Under the pieces are notes generated by a model. That model saw nothing but the letters and a program-made list of their open reading frames with translations, did no database searches and was not told the DNA's origin. 52,698 bases of DNA from an uncultured Croceicoccus sp. (GTDB taxonomy: Bacteria > Pseudomonadota > Alphaproteobacteria > Sphingomonadales > Sphingomonadaceae). How positions within the stretch are numbered: position 1 is the stretch's first letter; every line of letters starts with the position of its first letter. The stretch is taken from the NCBI RefSeq assembly GCF_947496385.1, contig NZ_CANMCP010000013.1:1-52698 (forward strand). The letters are read 5' to 3'. The position numbers and the translations under genes are program-made. This document shows positions 8,602 through 17,470 of this stretch, one piece after another.

Positions 8602-8679
8602 TGCAATCTCACGAAGGGTCGAAGCGGCTCCGATTGCCCTCGCAATGCCGCCTGCCCGAAGGAAGGCGACCTTCTGCGA

Positions 8680-11004
8680 TCAGAATTCGACGCCGACCCG
8701 CACGCCATAGGTGCGCGGTGCACCGAAGGTGAGGTTGAAATTGTCGTCAGGCCCGGCCGAAACGAACGAGGCATAGGCCAGCGGCTGCGCGTCTTCCAGA
8801 TTGCGCACGAAACCCTGAATGCTCCACATCTCGCTGTCCGGCTGATACTTCAGGCTGAGATCGGTCTGCGTGAAGGCGTCCTGCTTGCTCGACCGGTAAT
8901 TGAAGATGTCGAGGAAATAGGCGCTCTTGAAGCGGGAGAACGCGCTGGCCGTAACCGTGCCCGACGTGCCCAGATCGAAGATGTGGTCGTAGCCCAGCGT
9001 GATCGTCACGTCCGGCGATTGCGGCAGGGTATTGCCGGCGAGGTTCGGCGGCGAGACGCCCGGACCGGGGTCGAGATCGGCAAGACCGTTATTGCCCGGA
9101 TTGACCGTGTCCAGGACCGCGTAGGAGGCGAGCAGCTCGTCATATTGTGCGTTCAGATAGTTGAACGACGCGCTGAAGAAATCACGCGGGCTAAGCTCGA
9201 AGCTGCCTTCGACCTCGATGCCCCAGATGGTCGCGGCACCGGCGTTGAAGACCCGCTGACCCACGCTCGGATCGAGAAGGACGGCGGTCTGCAAATCCTT
9301 GTAGTCGTAGTAAAAGCCAGCGGCATTGATGGTATGCTCGCCGACCGGGCCGAGCCCAAGCTTCGCACCGGCTTCGTAGGCGGTGTTGGTTTCCGGTGCA
9401 TACTGCCCGACGCTGTCGAAGCCGCCAGCCTTGTAGCCGGTCGAAACCTTCGCATAGAGCAGCGTGTCCAGATTGGGCTTGTAGTTCACGCCCGCCAGCC
9501 AGGTCAGCTTCTCGTTGTCCTGCTTCAGGTCGATGATCGACGGCGGCGGACCTTCGGGAGCGACAGGCCCGGTGTTGAAGCGGAAACCATAATTGCCGTA
9601 AACGCCGTCGCGCCGGTCGATGGTGTAGCGCAGGCCGCCCACGACCGTGATCTGATCGGTCACGGCATATTCGGCCTGACCGAAACCGGCGTAGCTCTTC
9701 GACGTGGCATCACGGGTGAACGAGTTGATGAAGCTGCCGTTGGGCGCGATGAACGGGCTGAACAGACCGCGAGCCAGACTCAGCTCTTCCCTGTAGAAGA
9801 ACACGCCGCCCTGATAGGTCAATGCGCCGGTTTCGCCGCCCACGCGCAATTCGTGGCTCTGCGTTTCGGTCCGGTTGCCGAATTCGAAGAAGACATAGTT
9901 CGGCAGCGAAAGGTCGGCATCCTGATCCGTCCGGCGATACCCGCCCAGATAGGTCAGCGTCGCACCGCCAAGGTCATATTCGACGTTCGCGCGCGCCGCG
10001 TAGCTGTCCTGCTTATTCTCATTGAGCGGGATCTGCGGGAGCGGGCCGTCATAGTTGGAACGGTCACCGAACGCGTCCTGAACCTCGGTGCGCGTGGGGA
10101 TGCATTGCCCGCCCGGAATCAGCGGCGCGGCATCTTCGAAACCGTTCTGCGAACAATCGGCGCCCGGCCCGTTGCCCGGCGCGTTGAAATCGAAGGACGC
10201 GAAGGCCGGCACGATGTTCCGATTGCGGACATATTCGCCCGACACGTCAATGGTCAGACGATCGGTCGGCAGGATGCTCAACGTGGCGCGCGCACCCAGA
10301 TTGTCGGCCGTACCGCTGCGGACGCGGTCATTGCCTGCAGCCGCCCGGTTCGGGTGGAAGAAATAGCCGTCACGCTTGTTGTAAAGACCCGAGACGCGCA
10401 GCCCGGCAATCTCGCCGAGCGGAAGATCCACGCCGCCCTCGACCTTCACATGGTTGTAATTGCCATAGGTGGCGTTGACGTCGGCGCCGAATTCGGTCCC
10501 CGCCTTGCGCGTGATGAAATTGATCGCGCCGCCGGTCGCGTTGCGGCCATAAAGCGTGCCCTGCGGCCCGCGCAGGACCTCGATCCGCTCAATGTCGAAC
10601 AGGGCGAGGTTCAGCACGTTGGGACGGTTGATATACTCACCGTCGATGTTGATCGCGACGGACTGATCCTGCGCTTCGTCGTTCGAATTGGTGCCGACGC
10701 CGCGGACCGCGACGCGGGTGTTGTTCGCGTCCTGCGTGATGTTGAGGACCGGCGCGATGCGAGTCAGATCCTGAAAATCGGTGATGCCGGCATCCTCGAT
10801 CGCGTCGTCGCCGAAGACGTCGATCGCGATGGGAACGTCCTGCACGTTCTGCGAACGATTCTGCGCCGTCACGATGATCACATTGGCGTCAACGCCGGGA
10901 TCGGACTCGGCACCAGGAATCGCATCCTGAGCCAGTGCCGGGCCTGCCACAGCAAACAGCGCACAGCCGCTCATGAGGGTACGATTGACCCGTGAAATTC
11001 GCAT
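8680..11004 (-). CDS. TonB-dependent outer-membrane receptor, glycoside cluster
   Basis: A 774-residue receptor with a signal peptide ending near GPALAQDA. The plug domain follows, with VPIAIDVFGDDAIEDAGITD, RVAVRGVGTN, ERIEVLRGPQGTLYGRNATG and GGAINFIT. A 22-strand barrel runs to a C-terminal aromatic residue (YGVRVGVEF), as required for outer-membrane insertion. No TonB box is obvious. The start ATG has GGGAGAG five bases upstream, and operator 4 is 45 bp upstream. A decayed close paralogue is at 39021-41010; the two share long blocks such as NGFEDAAPLIPGGQCIP versus NGFVDAAPLIPDCQCIP. The ligand is probably the glycoside degraded by the neighbouring enzymes; this is inferred from context only. 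Confidence 0.92.
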   Translation of the reverse strand: MRISRVNRTLMSGCALFAVAGPALAQDAIPGAESDPGVDANVIIVTAQNRSQNVQDVPIAIDVFGDDAIEDAGITDFQDLTRIAPVLNITQDANNTRVAVRGVGTNSNDEAQDQSVAINIDGEYINRPNVLNLALFDIERIEVLRGPQGTLYGRNATGGAINFITRKAGTEFGADVNATYGNYNHVKVEGGVDLPLGEIAGLRVSGLYNKRDGYFFHPNRAAAGNDRVRSGTADNLGARATLSILPTDRLTIDVSGEYVRNRNIVPAFASFDFNAPGNGPGADCSQNGFEDAAPLIPGGQCIPTRTEVQDAFGDRSNYDGPLPQIPLNENKQDSYAARANVEYDLGGATLTYLGGYRRTDQDADLSLPNYVFFEFGNRTETQSHELRVGGETGALTYQGGVFFYREELSLARGLFSPFIAPNGSFINSFTRDATSKSYAGFGQAEYAVTDQITVVGGLRYTIDRRDGVYGNYGFRFNTGPVAPEGPPPSIIDLKQDNEKLTWLAGVNYKPNLDTLLYAKVSTGYKAGGFDSVGQYAPETNTAYEAGAKLGLGPVGEHTINAAGFYYDYKDLQTAVLLDPSVGQRVFNAGAATIWGIEVEGSFELSPRDFFSASFNYLNAQYDELLASYAVLDTVNPGNNGLADLDPGPGVSPPNLAGNTLPQSPDVTITLGYDHIFDLGTSGTVTASAFSRFKSAYFLDIFNYRSSKQDAFTQTDLSLKYQPDSEMWSIQGFVRNLEDAQPLAYASFVSAGPDDNFNLTFGAPRTYGVRVGVEF

Positions 11005-11048
11005 TTATACTCTCCCAGAAACAACCGCCATTGGCGGGTAACCATTAA

Positions 11049-11066
11049 TTAGAATTGGCCTTCTAG
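11049..11066. promoter_or_regulatory. Operator site 4, upstream of the TonB receptor
   Basis: TTAGAA-ttggcc-TTCTAG matches 11 of 12 arm positions. It lies 45 bp before the receptor start codon, the typical distance in this family of sites. Confidence 0.7.
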
Positions 11067-11083
11067 TTATAGTTTACGGATTG

Positions 11084-11662
11084 TCAATCCATCCGGCTGA
11101 GGCCGACGCAACCAATGGCGAGCTGCTTGGCCATCGCGTCGAATTGCGCCGCAATCTGCGGGTCGCTGACGCTTCCGTCCTCGGCAAAAGGCTTCTGTTC
11201 GATCGAATTGATCGCGATTCCCATCGGCGTCGGCCAGCCCCGCATTGCGTGGATGATTCCCCGCAGCGCGGCGAGCGTCACCCCGCCCGCCTGCCAACCC
11301 GCCGCGGACACGAGCAGCCCGACGGGGCGCCCGTCGAAATAAGGCCGCTCATCCTCCCGCAGATCCTCCAGCAGGTCGATCGCGTTCTTGATCAGCCCCG
11401 AAACGCCGCCGTGATAGCTTGGCGAGGCGATGACGATGCCGTCGGCCCGCCGGACCGCCTCGACCAGTTCCTTTTCCCCCTCGGTCCGCTCCGGCTGATA
11501 AGGATCGAAATGGGGCAGCGCCGCAAGGCGTTCGCCTCCGAACAGTTCGACATGCGCCCCGTGCGAGGCACAGATGTCGAGCACCGAACTCACGAGGAGT
11601 TCAGTGCTCGAACGGGGGCGCTGCGTTCCGCCGATGCCGACGATACGCGGCTGACGCGCCAT
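11084..11662 (-). CDS. NAD(P)H-dependent FMN reductase (flavodoxin fold)
   Basis: A 192-residue NADPH-dependent FMN reductase. The start MARQPRIVGIGGTQRPRSST gives the phosphate-binding loop (GGTQRPRSST), and SPSYHGGVSGLIKNAIDLL (residues 81-99) is the characteristic flavin-contacting motif. The ATG at 11662 overlaps the stop of the upstream luciferase-like monooxygenase by TAATG, so the two are translationally coupled. This pairing is the classical two-component flavin monooxygenase arrangement, in which the reductase supplies FMNH2. A longer in-frame extension upstream would lie inside the monooxygenase gene and is not credible. A decayed copy lies at 41085-41640. Confidence 0.85.
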   Translation of the reverse strand: MARQPRIVGIGGTQRPRSSTELLVSSVLDICASHGAHVELFGGERLAALPHFDPYQPERTEGEKELVEAVRRADGIVIASPSYHGGVSGLIKNAIDLLEDLREDERPYFDGRPVGLLVSAAGWQAGGVTLAALRGIIHAMRGWPTPMGIAINSIEQKPFAEDGSVSDPQIAAQFDAMAKQLAIGCVGLSRMD

Positions 11663-12759
11663 TATTTCAGCTCCGGCATGACGCGCGTCGACAACAGGTC
11701 GAGCGTCTGGTTGCCGAGGCGCAGCTTCTCCTCCGTCAGCGGGCCGGTCAGCGTTCCGCAGAGGATGTTGCCGATGCCGAGATCGCGATAGGGACGCAGA
11801 TGCTCCACCACCGTTTCGGGCGAGCCATACAGGCACCACGTCCCGATCCAGTCCTCGGTCAGGGCGTTGGGGGTGCGGTCGGTCTTCTTGTTCGCATCGT
11901 CGCTTTCGGCGCGCGCGTTGAATTCCGCCTCGCGTTCGATCGCATCCTGATATGCGCGCAGGATGACCTCGAGTTCCTCGCGGGCCTGCTCGTCCGTCTC
12001 GGCGACGTGAACGCACTGATACGTGTGGGTGGTCCAGCCCAGCGCGCGGTTGATCGTCGCCTTGTCATGACCCGAAGAGGTCAGGATATCCTTGTAGGCG
12101 GTGAAATATTTGTGAACATGCTTGAACGGTTCGGTGCCGCCGATCTGCGGCGGCGTGAACGCCGGAATGAACGCCGGCCAGCCGTTTTCGCCGGCGCGGC
12201 GCGTGCTCGCCTCCTTCATGGCGACGGGCATGAGCGGGGCGTGCCCCTTGGTATAGGCGATCGGCGCGATGCGTTGCAGCACGCGGCCACGATGCGGGCC
12301 GTTTTCGAATTCGATCGCCGGGTCGTTCATCTCCTTGGCCCAGAGCTGCTCGGCAATCTCGAGATTGCGATCGGAGACGTCCTTCGATTCGGCGTAATTG
12401 ACGCCGAGACCTATCATTTCCTCCGGCGTGGTGCCGCTGCCGACACCGACCAGCAGCTTCCCGTCGGTCAGCTGATCGAGGATATTGATACGCTCGGCCA
12501 GGCGGACGGGGTGATGCAGGGGCACCGACACGACCGAGAAACCGAAGTGCATGTCCGGCATCTGCGCGGCGAGATAGGCAGCAAAGATGAAGCTGTCGCT
12601 CGCGATCGGCATGTAGCCGTTGAAATGGTGATCAGGCATGAAAATCGCGTCGAAGCCGCAATCGCGGGCCTTCAATGCGTGCTTTTCCAGATCCTTGATA
12701 AGCTTTCGGTCGTCTTCCGGCCGCATCGCGCGCGCATTCAGAAATACGGAGAACCGCAT
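11662..12759 (-). CDS. LLM-class (luciferase-like) flavin-dependent monooxygenase
   Basis: A 365-residue bacterial-luciferase-like protein. Visible blocks are GFDAIFMPDHHFNGYMPIAS (residues 34-53), MPDMHFGFSVVSVPLHHPVR, LTDGKLLVGVGSGTTPEEM and, near the end, IGTWCLYGSPETVVEHLR; all are typical of the LLM TIM barrel. I start at ATG 12759 because GGAAAGGATGGGAG precedes it and the shared operator lies 48 bp upstream. Upstream codons of the same frame run through the operator. With the coupled FMN reductase it should insert oxygen into an aglycone or other small organic substrate. The decayed paralogue at 41661-42200 has the same 48-bp spacing to its operator. Confidence 0.87.
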   Translation of the reverse strand: MRFSVFLNARAMRPEDDRKLIKDLEKHALKARDCGFDAIFMPDHHFNGYMPIASDSFIFAAYLAAQMPDMHFGFSVVSVPLHHPVRLAERINILDQLTDGKLLVGVGSGTTPEEMIGLGVNYAESKDVSDRNLEIAEQLWAKEMNDPAIEFENGPHRGRVLQRIAPIAYTKGHAPLMPVAMKEASTRRAGENGWPAFIPAFTPPQIGGTEPFKHVHKYFTAYKDILTSSGHDKATINRALGWTTHTYQCVHVAETDEQAREELEVILRAYQDAIEREAEFNARAESDDANKKTDRTPNALTEDWIGTWCLYGSPETVVEHLRPYRDLGIGNILCGTLTGPLTEEKLRLGNQTLDLLSTRVMPELK

Positions 12760-12806
12760 GCTCCCATCCTTTCCCATAAAAATTATAACGGCTCCATCAA
12801 CCCGAA

Positions 12807-12824
12807 TTAGAATTGAGGTTCTTA
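12807..12824. promoter_or_regulatory. Operator site 5, upstream of the LLM/FMN-reductase pair
   Basis: TTAGAA-ttgagg-TTCTTA matches 11 of 12 arm positions and lies 48 bp upstream of the monooxygenase start. The surrounding 60 bp can be aligned with the promoter region at 42220-42280 in the second cluster. Confidence 0.65.
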
Positions 12825-13313
12825 TTCCTTTGATGCTTTTGTTGCGCATGTCAACCCGGCGCCCCGGTTCCGGTATGGAGAAAATTGCCTCGCTGGCGGA
12901 ACGCGGCGCGCCGTGCAGGGCGCCCATGGCGCGAAGCCGAAATCGAGCCGGAGCGTTGAGAAAGCAGCGCCGATTTCGCCGCTTCGGGCGTACGCGCGCG
13001 GACGACGTAACGGCCGGATTGATCTGCTTCTATTTGCGAAAGCGTTGGCCGCCGGGTTCTACCCCAGGATCGGGGAATCGCGCGCGTCGGCAATCGGTGC
13101 CGAGCCGCGCACCCTTCCCTCATCGGCGCGACCGGGCGAGCGCCGCGAGAGTGCCGCGCGGCCTATCGCGATCGTATGAGCAGGCTCGCGCGCATGCTGC
13201 ACGCCATGGTGGGATAGCGCACGCGGCGACGCATCGCGTTGCCGGGTGGCAAGGCCTGCGTCCCGCTCAACGATCCGGAGCGAAGGGCGGCGCGCCGAAC
13301 GCCGCCGCCATGC
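12825..13313. other. Intergenic region, no recognisable gene
   Basis: About 490 bp between the LLM promoter and the APC permease stop. The equivalent place in the second cluster holds the TetR gene (42274-42969), but no TetR motif can be read here in any frame. A 7-bp GC stem (13286-13292 with 13300-13306) just after the permease stop may help terminate that gene. Confidence 0.4.
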
Positions 13314-14900
13314 TTACGATTCGTGCCCTTCGTCCGCGCCGGGAAGATGCGGGGCCATATCGGCATATTCGGTTTCATGCGTCTCGATCACGCCGCGGCC
13401 GACCGCACTGCGCCTGCGGCTGTACCCGAAATACAGGAACAGCCCGATCACCGACCATACCGGCAGAACCAGCATGGCCTCCGACGGAAGATTGATGAAC
13501 AGGAACGCGCAGCCCGCGATCGTCGCCGGGCCGATGAGCCAGAGCGCCGGCACACGGAAATGCCGGTGCCGTTCGGGGTCGCTGCGACGCAGCATCATCA
13601 CCGCCACCGCCACCATCAAAAACGCGTAAAGCGTGCCCGCGTTCGCAATATCGGCAAGCGCGCCAACCGGGAAAAATGCGGAGCCCACGGCGACAATGAC
13701 GCCGGTAATCGCCGTCACGACATAGGGCGTGTTCCAGCGCGGATGCACCCTGGACAAGACCTCGGGCAGCAATCCGTCACGGCTCATCACGAAGAAGATG
13801 CGCGTCTGCGCGAACAGCAGCACGAGGATCACCGACGGCAGCGCGAGGAACGCCGCAATACCCAGCATGTTGCCCACGCCCGAAAACCCGATTTGCCGCA
13901 GGACATGGGCGAGCGCCTCGTCCGAACAGACAAGCGCGGCGGCGTGTTGCGGCAGCGCGCATTGACGGGCCAGCTCCTCGGACCCTGCGGGGAACGGGAT
14001 GCCGCCCGGCCCCATGATCGGCTGTCCGCCGATGGTGCCGATCGCGCCCGCGGCCACCAGGATGTAGAACACGGTACAGAACAGCAGCGACCCGACCAGC
14101 CCGATCGGTACGTTGCGCTGCGGATTGCGGGTTTCCTCGGCCGCGGTGGAAACCGCGTCGAACCCGACATAGGCGAAGAAGATCGTCGCCGCCGCGCCGA
14201 CCGCGCCGACGCCCGAACCGCCCGGCCCCAACAACCCCGCCGGCAGGAACGGGTTGAACCGGTCGACATTGAATTCGGGGCTGGTGAACGTAAGCGCGAT
14301 GAAAATGGTGAGCGCCGTCACCTTGATCGCGACCAGCACGGCATTGACGCGCGCACTCTCGCTCGTGCCGAGCATCAGCAGGCCCGTGATGAGCAGCGCG
14401 ATGAACATGGCGGGCAGGTTGATGAATCCCCCCGGCTCCCCGCCCAGCGCCAGCGGCCCCGCCGCCAGCCATTGCGGCAGATGTATTCCGAAAAACTCGT
14501 TCAGGATCGTCCCGCTGAAATAGCCGGACCATCCGACCGACACCGCCGATGCGGCAATCGCATATTCGAGGATTAGCGCCCACCCCACGGTCCAGGCCAG
14601 CAATTCGCCCACCGTCGCATAGGAATAAGTGTAGGCCGATCCCGCGACCGGGATCATCGCGGCAATTTCGGCATAGCAGAGCGCGGCAACCACGCAGACG
14701 AGCCCGGCAATCACGAAAGCCAGCATCAGCCCCGGCCCCGCTTTCTGCGCGCCGGCGGCGGTGAGCACGAAAATGCCCGTGCCGATGATGCAGCCGATCC
14801 CGAACAACATGAGCTGTATCGGGCCGAGCGTGCGTTTTAACGATTTCTTCTGAGCCGTCGCGAGAATAGCGTCGAGCGGCTTTACCCTGTCGAATAGCAT
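13314..14900 (-). CDS. APC-family amino acid permease
   Basis: A 528-residue integral membrane protein with about 12 to 14 hydrophobic segments. The first contains the APC signature IGCIIGTGIFVLTAAGAQKA, followed by PVAGSAYTYSYATVGELLAW; FFAYVGFDAVSTAAEETRNP is the conserved TM6 region. This pattern fits cationic amino acid transporter-type APC proteins that import amino acids with protons. The start ATG 14900 is chosen because the preceding codons are low-quality and a GGGAG lies 11 bases upstream. It is a single gene with no operator of the shared family, so it is probably not part of the glycoside regulon. Confidence 0.88.
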   Translation of the reverse strand: MLFDRVKPLDAILATAQKKSLKRTLGPIQLMLFGIGCIIGTGIFVLTAAGAQKAGPGLMLAFVIAGLVCVVAALCYAEIAAMIPVAGSAYTYSYATVGELLAWTVGWALILEYAIAASAVSVGWSGYFSGTILNEFFGIHLPQWLAAGPLALGGEPGGFINLPAMFIALLITGLLMLGTSESARVNAVLVAIKVTALTIFIALTFTSPEFNVDRFNPFLPAGLLGPGGSGVGAVGAAATIFFAYVGFDAVSTAAEETRNPQRNVPIGLVGSLLFCTVFYILVAAGAIGTIGGQPIMGPGGIPFPAGSEELARQCALPQHAAALVCSDEALAHVLRQIGFSGVGNMLGIAAFLALPSVILVLLFAQTRIFFVMSRDGLLPEVLSRVHPRWNTPYVVTAITGVIVAVGSAFFPVGALADIANAGTLYAFLMVAVAVMMLRRSDPERHRHFRVPALWLIGPATIAGCAFLFINLPSEAMLVLPVWSVIGLFLYFGYSRRRSAVGRGVIETHETEYADMAPHLPGADEGHES

Positions 14901-15185
14901 CGGGTCTTGAACTCCCAGGCCCGCAGCGAAACATCTCCGCCCTGCCAGCCTGCATCGCGCCTGTTTACCCGGTTTTCGAACCGCGACAATCGCAAAAAAC
15001 GCGGCGCGCACGCTTCGCCTGAAATGACGCGGCGCGGACTTCGGCGGGCGCGGCAACGGGACCGCGCGCGACGCCCCCTGCCCTGCACGAAATCTGCACG
15101 ACATGGACACAGCTTGCCCATTGCTTTCGCACGCCGGCCCACATCCGGCGCGGGCATGAAAAGGGCGAACAGACGGAGACAGCCC

Positions 15186-16730
15186 ATGCCCATTTCCCGC
15201 GCCGTGCCGCAATCCGCGCGGTTTCGCTTCCTTGCAAAGCTGGCGATGGCGGCCATTCTGCTCGCATTGTCCGATGCGGTGTTTTTCGGATATCGCGGCG
15301 GCTCCGTCATGGGCGCTTTCGCGCTCGTCTGGCTTTTGTGCGTGGCGGTGTCGCAACCGTCCGCGCGGCGATCGCGCGCAGGCAGGATCGGCATCGCGGC
15401 GGCGTTCTTATATGCGCTCGTCCTGATCCTCGATCCGGGGGTGCTGGCGGTGCTGCTGTTCCTGACCGCGATAGGCAGCGTTGCGTTGCTTGCGCGCCAT
15501 GATTTCGATCATGCCGGATACTGGTTCGTGCGGCTCTGCATCCTTGCGGCATTGGCGCCGTTTCGCGTGGCGATCGATCTTGCCCATGCGATGCGGCTTC
15601 TGCCACGCGATGGCACGCGCACACGTTCCATCGCCCTGCATGTCGCGATGCCGTTCGCCGGGGGCGCGATCTTCCTCCTGCTGTTCGCAAGCGCCAATCC
15701 CGTGATCGGCGATGTCTTCGCCGCCGCCATGCCGGACATGGAGCTCTTCGTCCTGCACGGGGTCCTGTTGCTCGTGACGTTGTGCCTTGTCTGGCCCTCG
15801 TTGCGGCCGCGCACGGTGCGCATGTCGGAACGGATGCGATTGTCGCGCGATGCCGCGTTCGACGCGCCGGTGACCGCGATGCTGCTCACGCTCGGCGTGT
15901 TCAATGCCGTCTTCATGGTGGAAAACACGCTCGATCTCGTCTTCCTGTGGAGCGGCGCAGCCTTGCCCGACGGGGTTACGCTGGCCGATTATGCACATCG
16001 CGGCGCCTATACACTCATTCTGACGGCGCTTCTGGCGGGGGGATTCGTGCTTTTCGCGCTGCGCCCCGGCTCGCCGGCGGCGGCGAATGGCGGCGTGCGT
16101 GCGCTCCTGCTCGCCTTCGTGGCGCAGAACATCCTGCTCGTCGCGTCCAGCATGCTGCGCCTCGTCGATTATATCGAGGCCTATTCCCTCACCGTGCTGC
16201 GCATCGCGGCGCTCGCCTGGATGGTAAGCGTCGCCATCGGGCTCGTGCTCATCTGCTGGCGCTTGATGGCCGGGCGGTCGGCGGGTTGGCTCATCAATGC
16301 GAACGCGCTCGTTCTGATGGGCATGCTGAGCCTTTTCGGGATCGTCGATGCGGGTGCGGTTGCGGCGGCATGGAACGTTCGCCACGCCCGCGATGGCAAT
16401 GCGCTCGATCTCTGCTACCTCGAATCTCTGGGCACATCGTCGCTTATCCCGCTGATAGAATTGCGAATTGCGTCGGTGAGCCCCGTGACGCAGGATCGCG
16501 CCGCCCAGCTGAGCGAACGGATCCATGCCGACCTCCGCGCATCGCAATCCCACTGGCAGGGGTGGAGCGTGACCGGCGCGCGCCGTCTTGAAAAGGCCGA
16601 TCGCATGCTCCGTGACGCGCCGAAATCGCCCGGTCGGAAGTGGGATGGACGCGCATGCGACGGAGCGCCCATGGCGTCCGATGCGAGCGCGGCGCGCGGC
16701 GAAGGATTGACGGGCGTGAAAAAGCCGTGA
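15186..16730 (+). CDS. DUF4173/DUF4153-type multi-spanning membrane protein
   Basis: A 514-residue protein with about ten hydrophobic helices and a short soluble tail. The block VENTLDLVFLWSGAALPDGVTLADYAHRGAYTLILTALLA matches my recollection of the DUF4173 family: '..F..N.lDl.yLw.g..lP.g.t.a.Y.HrG.y.Li'. No biochemical function is established for the family. I place the start at ATG 15186 after GGAGACAG; more upstream codons are arginine-rich and look non-coding. Its stop overlaps a possible GTG start of the response regulator (GTGA at 16727-16730), so it is probably co-transcribed with the two-component system and may sense or modify the same envelope signal. Confidence 0.7.
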   Translation: MPISRAVPQSARFRFLAKLAMAAILLALSDAVFFGYRGGSVMGAFALVWLLCVAVSQPSARRSRAGRIGIAAAFLYALVLILDPGVLAVLLFLTAIGSVALLARHDFDHAGYWFVRLCILAALAPFRVAIDLAHAMRLLPRDGTRTRSIALHVAMPFAGGAIFLLLFASANPVIGDVFAAAMPDMELFVLHGVLLLVTLCLVWPSLRPRTVRMSERMRLSRDAAFDAPVTAMLLTLGVFNAVFMVENTLDLVFLWSGAALPDGVTLADYAHRGAYTLILTALLAGGFVLFALRPGSPAAANGGVRALLLAFVAQNILLVASSMLRLVDYIEAYSLTVLRIAALAWMVSVAIGLVLICWRLMAGRSAGWLINANALVLMGMLSLFGIVDAGAVAAAWNVRHARDGNALDLCYLESLGTSSLIPLIELRIASVSPVTQDRAAQLSERIHADLRASQSHWQGWSVTGARRLEKADRMLRDAPKSPGRKWDGRACDGAPMASDASAARGEGLTGVKKP

Positions 16731-16741
16731 TCCTGTCCCCC

Positions 16742-17449
16742 ATGCCGCGCCGGATCCTCATTGTCGACGACGACCCCCATATTCGCCAGTTGCTCGGCTT
16801 CGCGCTCGGCAAGTCGGGGCTCGACACGATCGAGGCGGAGGATGGGGAGGCTGCGCTTGCCGCCGTCGCCGCCCGCGCCCCCGATCTTGTCATCCTGGAC
16901 ATCAACATGCCGCGCATGGACGGGCTGGAAACGTGCCGACGCCTGCGCGCGCAAAGCGATGTGCCGATCCTGTTCCTGTCATCCCGTGACGAGGAGATCG
17001 ATCGCGTGATCGGCATCGAAATGGGCGCCGACGACTACGTGGTAAAGCCGTTTTCCCCGCGCGAAGTAACCGCGCGGGTGCAGGCGATCCTGCGCCGCGG
17101 CGCGACGCGCGGACCGGGCGGCGAATGCGCCGGCGGACGTATAGTGCACAACAGCCTTTCCATCGATGGCGAAGGCTGGCGCGCGGCGTGGGACGGTACG
17201 GACGTGCCGCTCACCGTGACGGAATTCGCGACATTGCGCACGCTCGCCTCGGCACCGGGCCGGGTGTTCAGCCGCGACGCGATCATCGACCACGTGCACG
17301 GCCCGGGCTTTGCCGTCACCGACCGCACCATCGACAGCCATATCCGCAATTTGCGCGCCAAATTCGCGGCGGTGGGCGCCACGACGCTGATCGAAACGCG
17401 GGCCGGCATCGGCTATACGCTCGGCCCCTGCACCGCCGCCGATGACTGA
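16742..17449 (+). CDS. OmpR/PhoB-family response regulator
   Basis: A 235-residue two-domain regulator. The receiver has the acidic pocket VDDDP (residues 8-12), the phospho-acceptor Asp53 in VILDINMPRMDG, and Lys102 in YVVKPFSP. The C-terminal winged helix (about residues 130-230) includes LTVTEFATLRTLAS, GRVFSRDAIIDHV and TIDSHIRNLRAKF. The ATG at 16742 gives a normal N terminus; a GTG at 16727 overlapping the upstream stop is an alternative that adds five residues. It is followed 21 bp later by its histidine kinase. Confidence 0.92.
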   Translation: MPRRILIVDDDPHIRQLLGFALGKSGLDTIEAEDGEAALAAVAARAPDLVILDINMPRMDGLETCRRLRAQSDVPILFLSSRDEEIDRVIGIEMGADDYVVKPFSPREVTARVQAILRRGATRGPGGECAGGRIVHNSLSIDGEGWRAAWDGTDVPLTVTEFATLRTLASAPGRVFSRDAIIDHVHGPGFAVTDRTIDSHIRNLRAKFAAVGATTLIETRAGIGYTLGPCTAADD

Positions 17450-17470
17450 CGACCGAAGCATGCGGACATC

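Noticed and set aside
8404-10995. 863-codon plus-strand frame opposite the first TonB receptor
   Set aside because: Antisense shadow; no start signals or motifs.
11084-12016. FMN reductase extended N-terminally to 310 residues
   Set aside because: The extension overlaps the coding part of the LLM monooxygenase and lacks a ribosome site; ATG 11662 gives a complete family-length protein.
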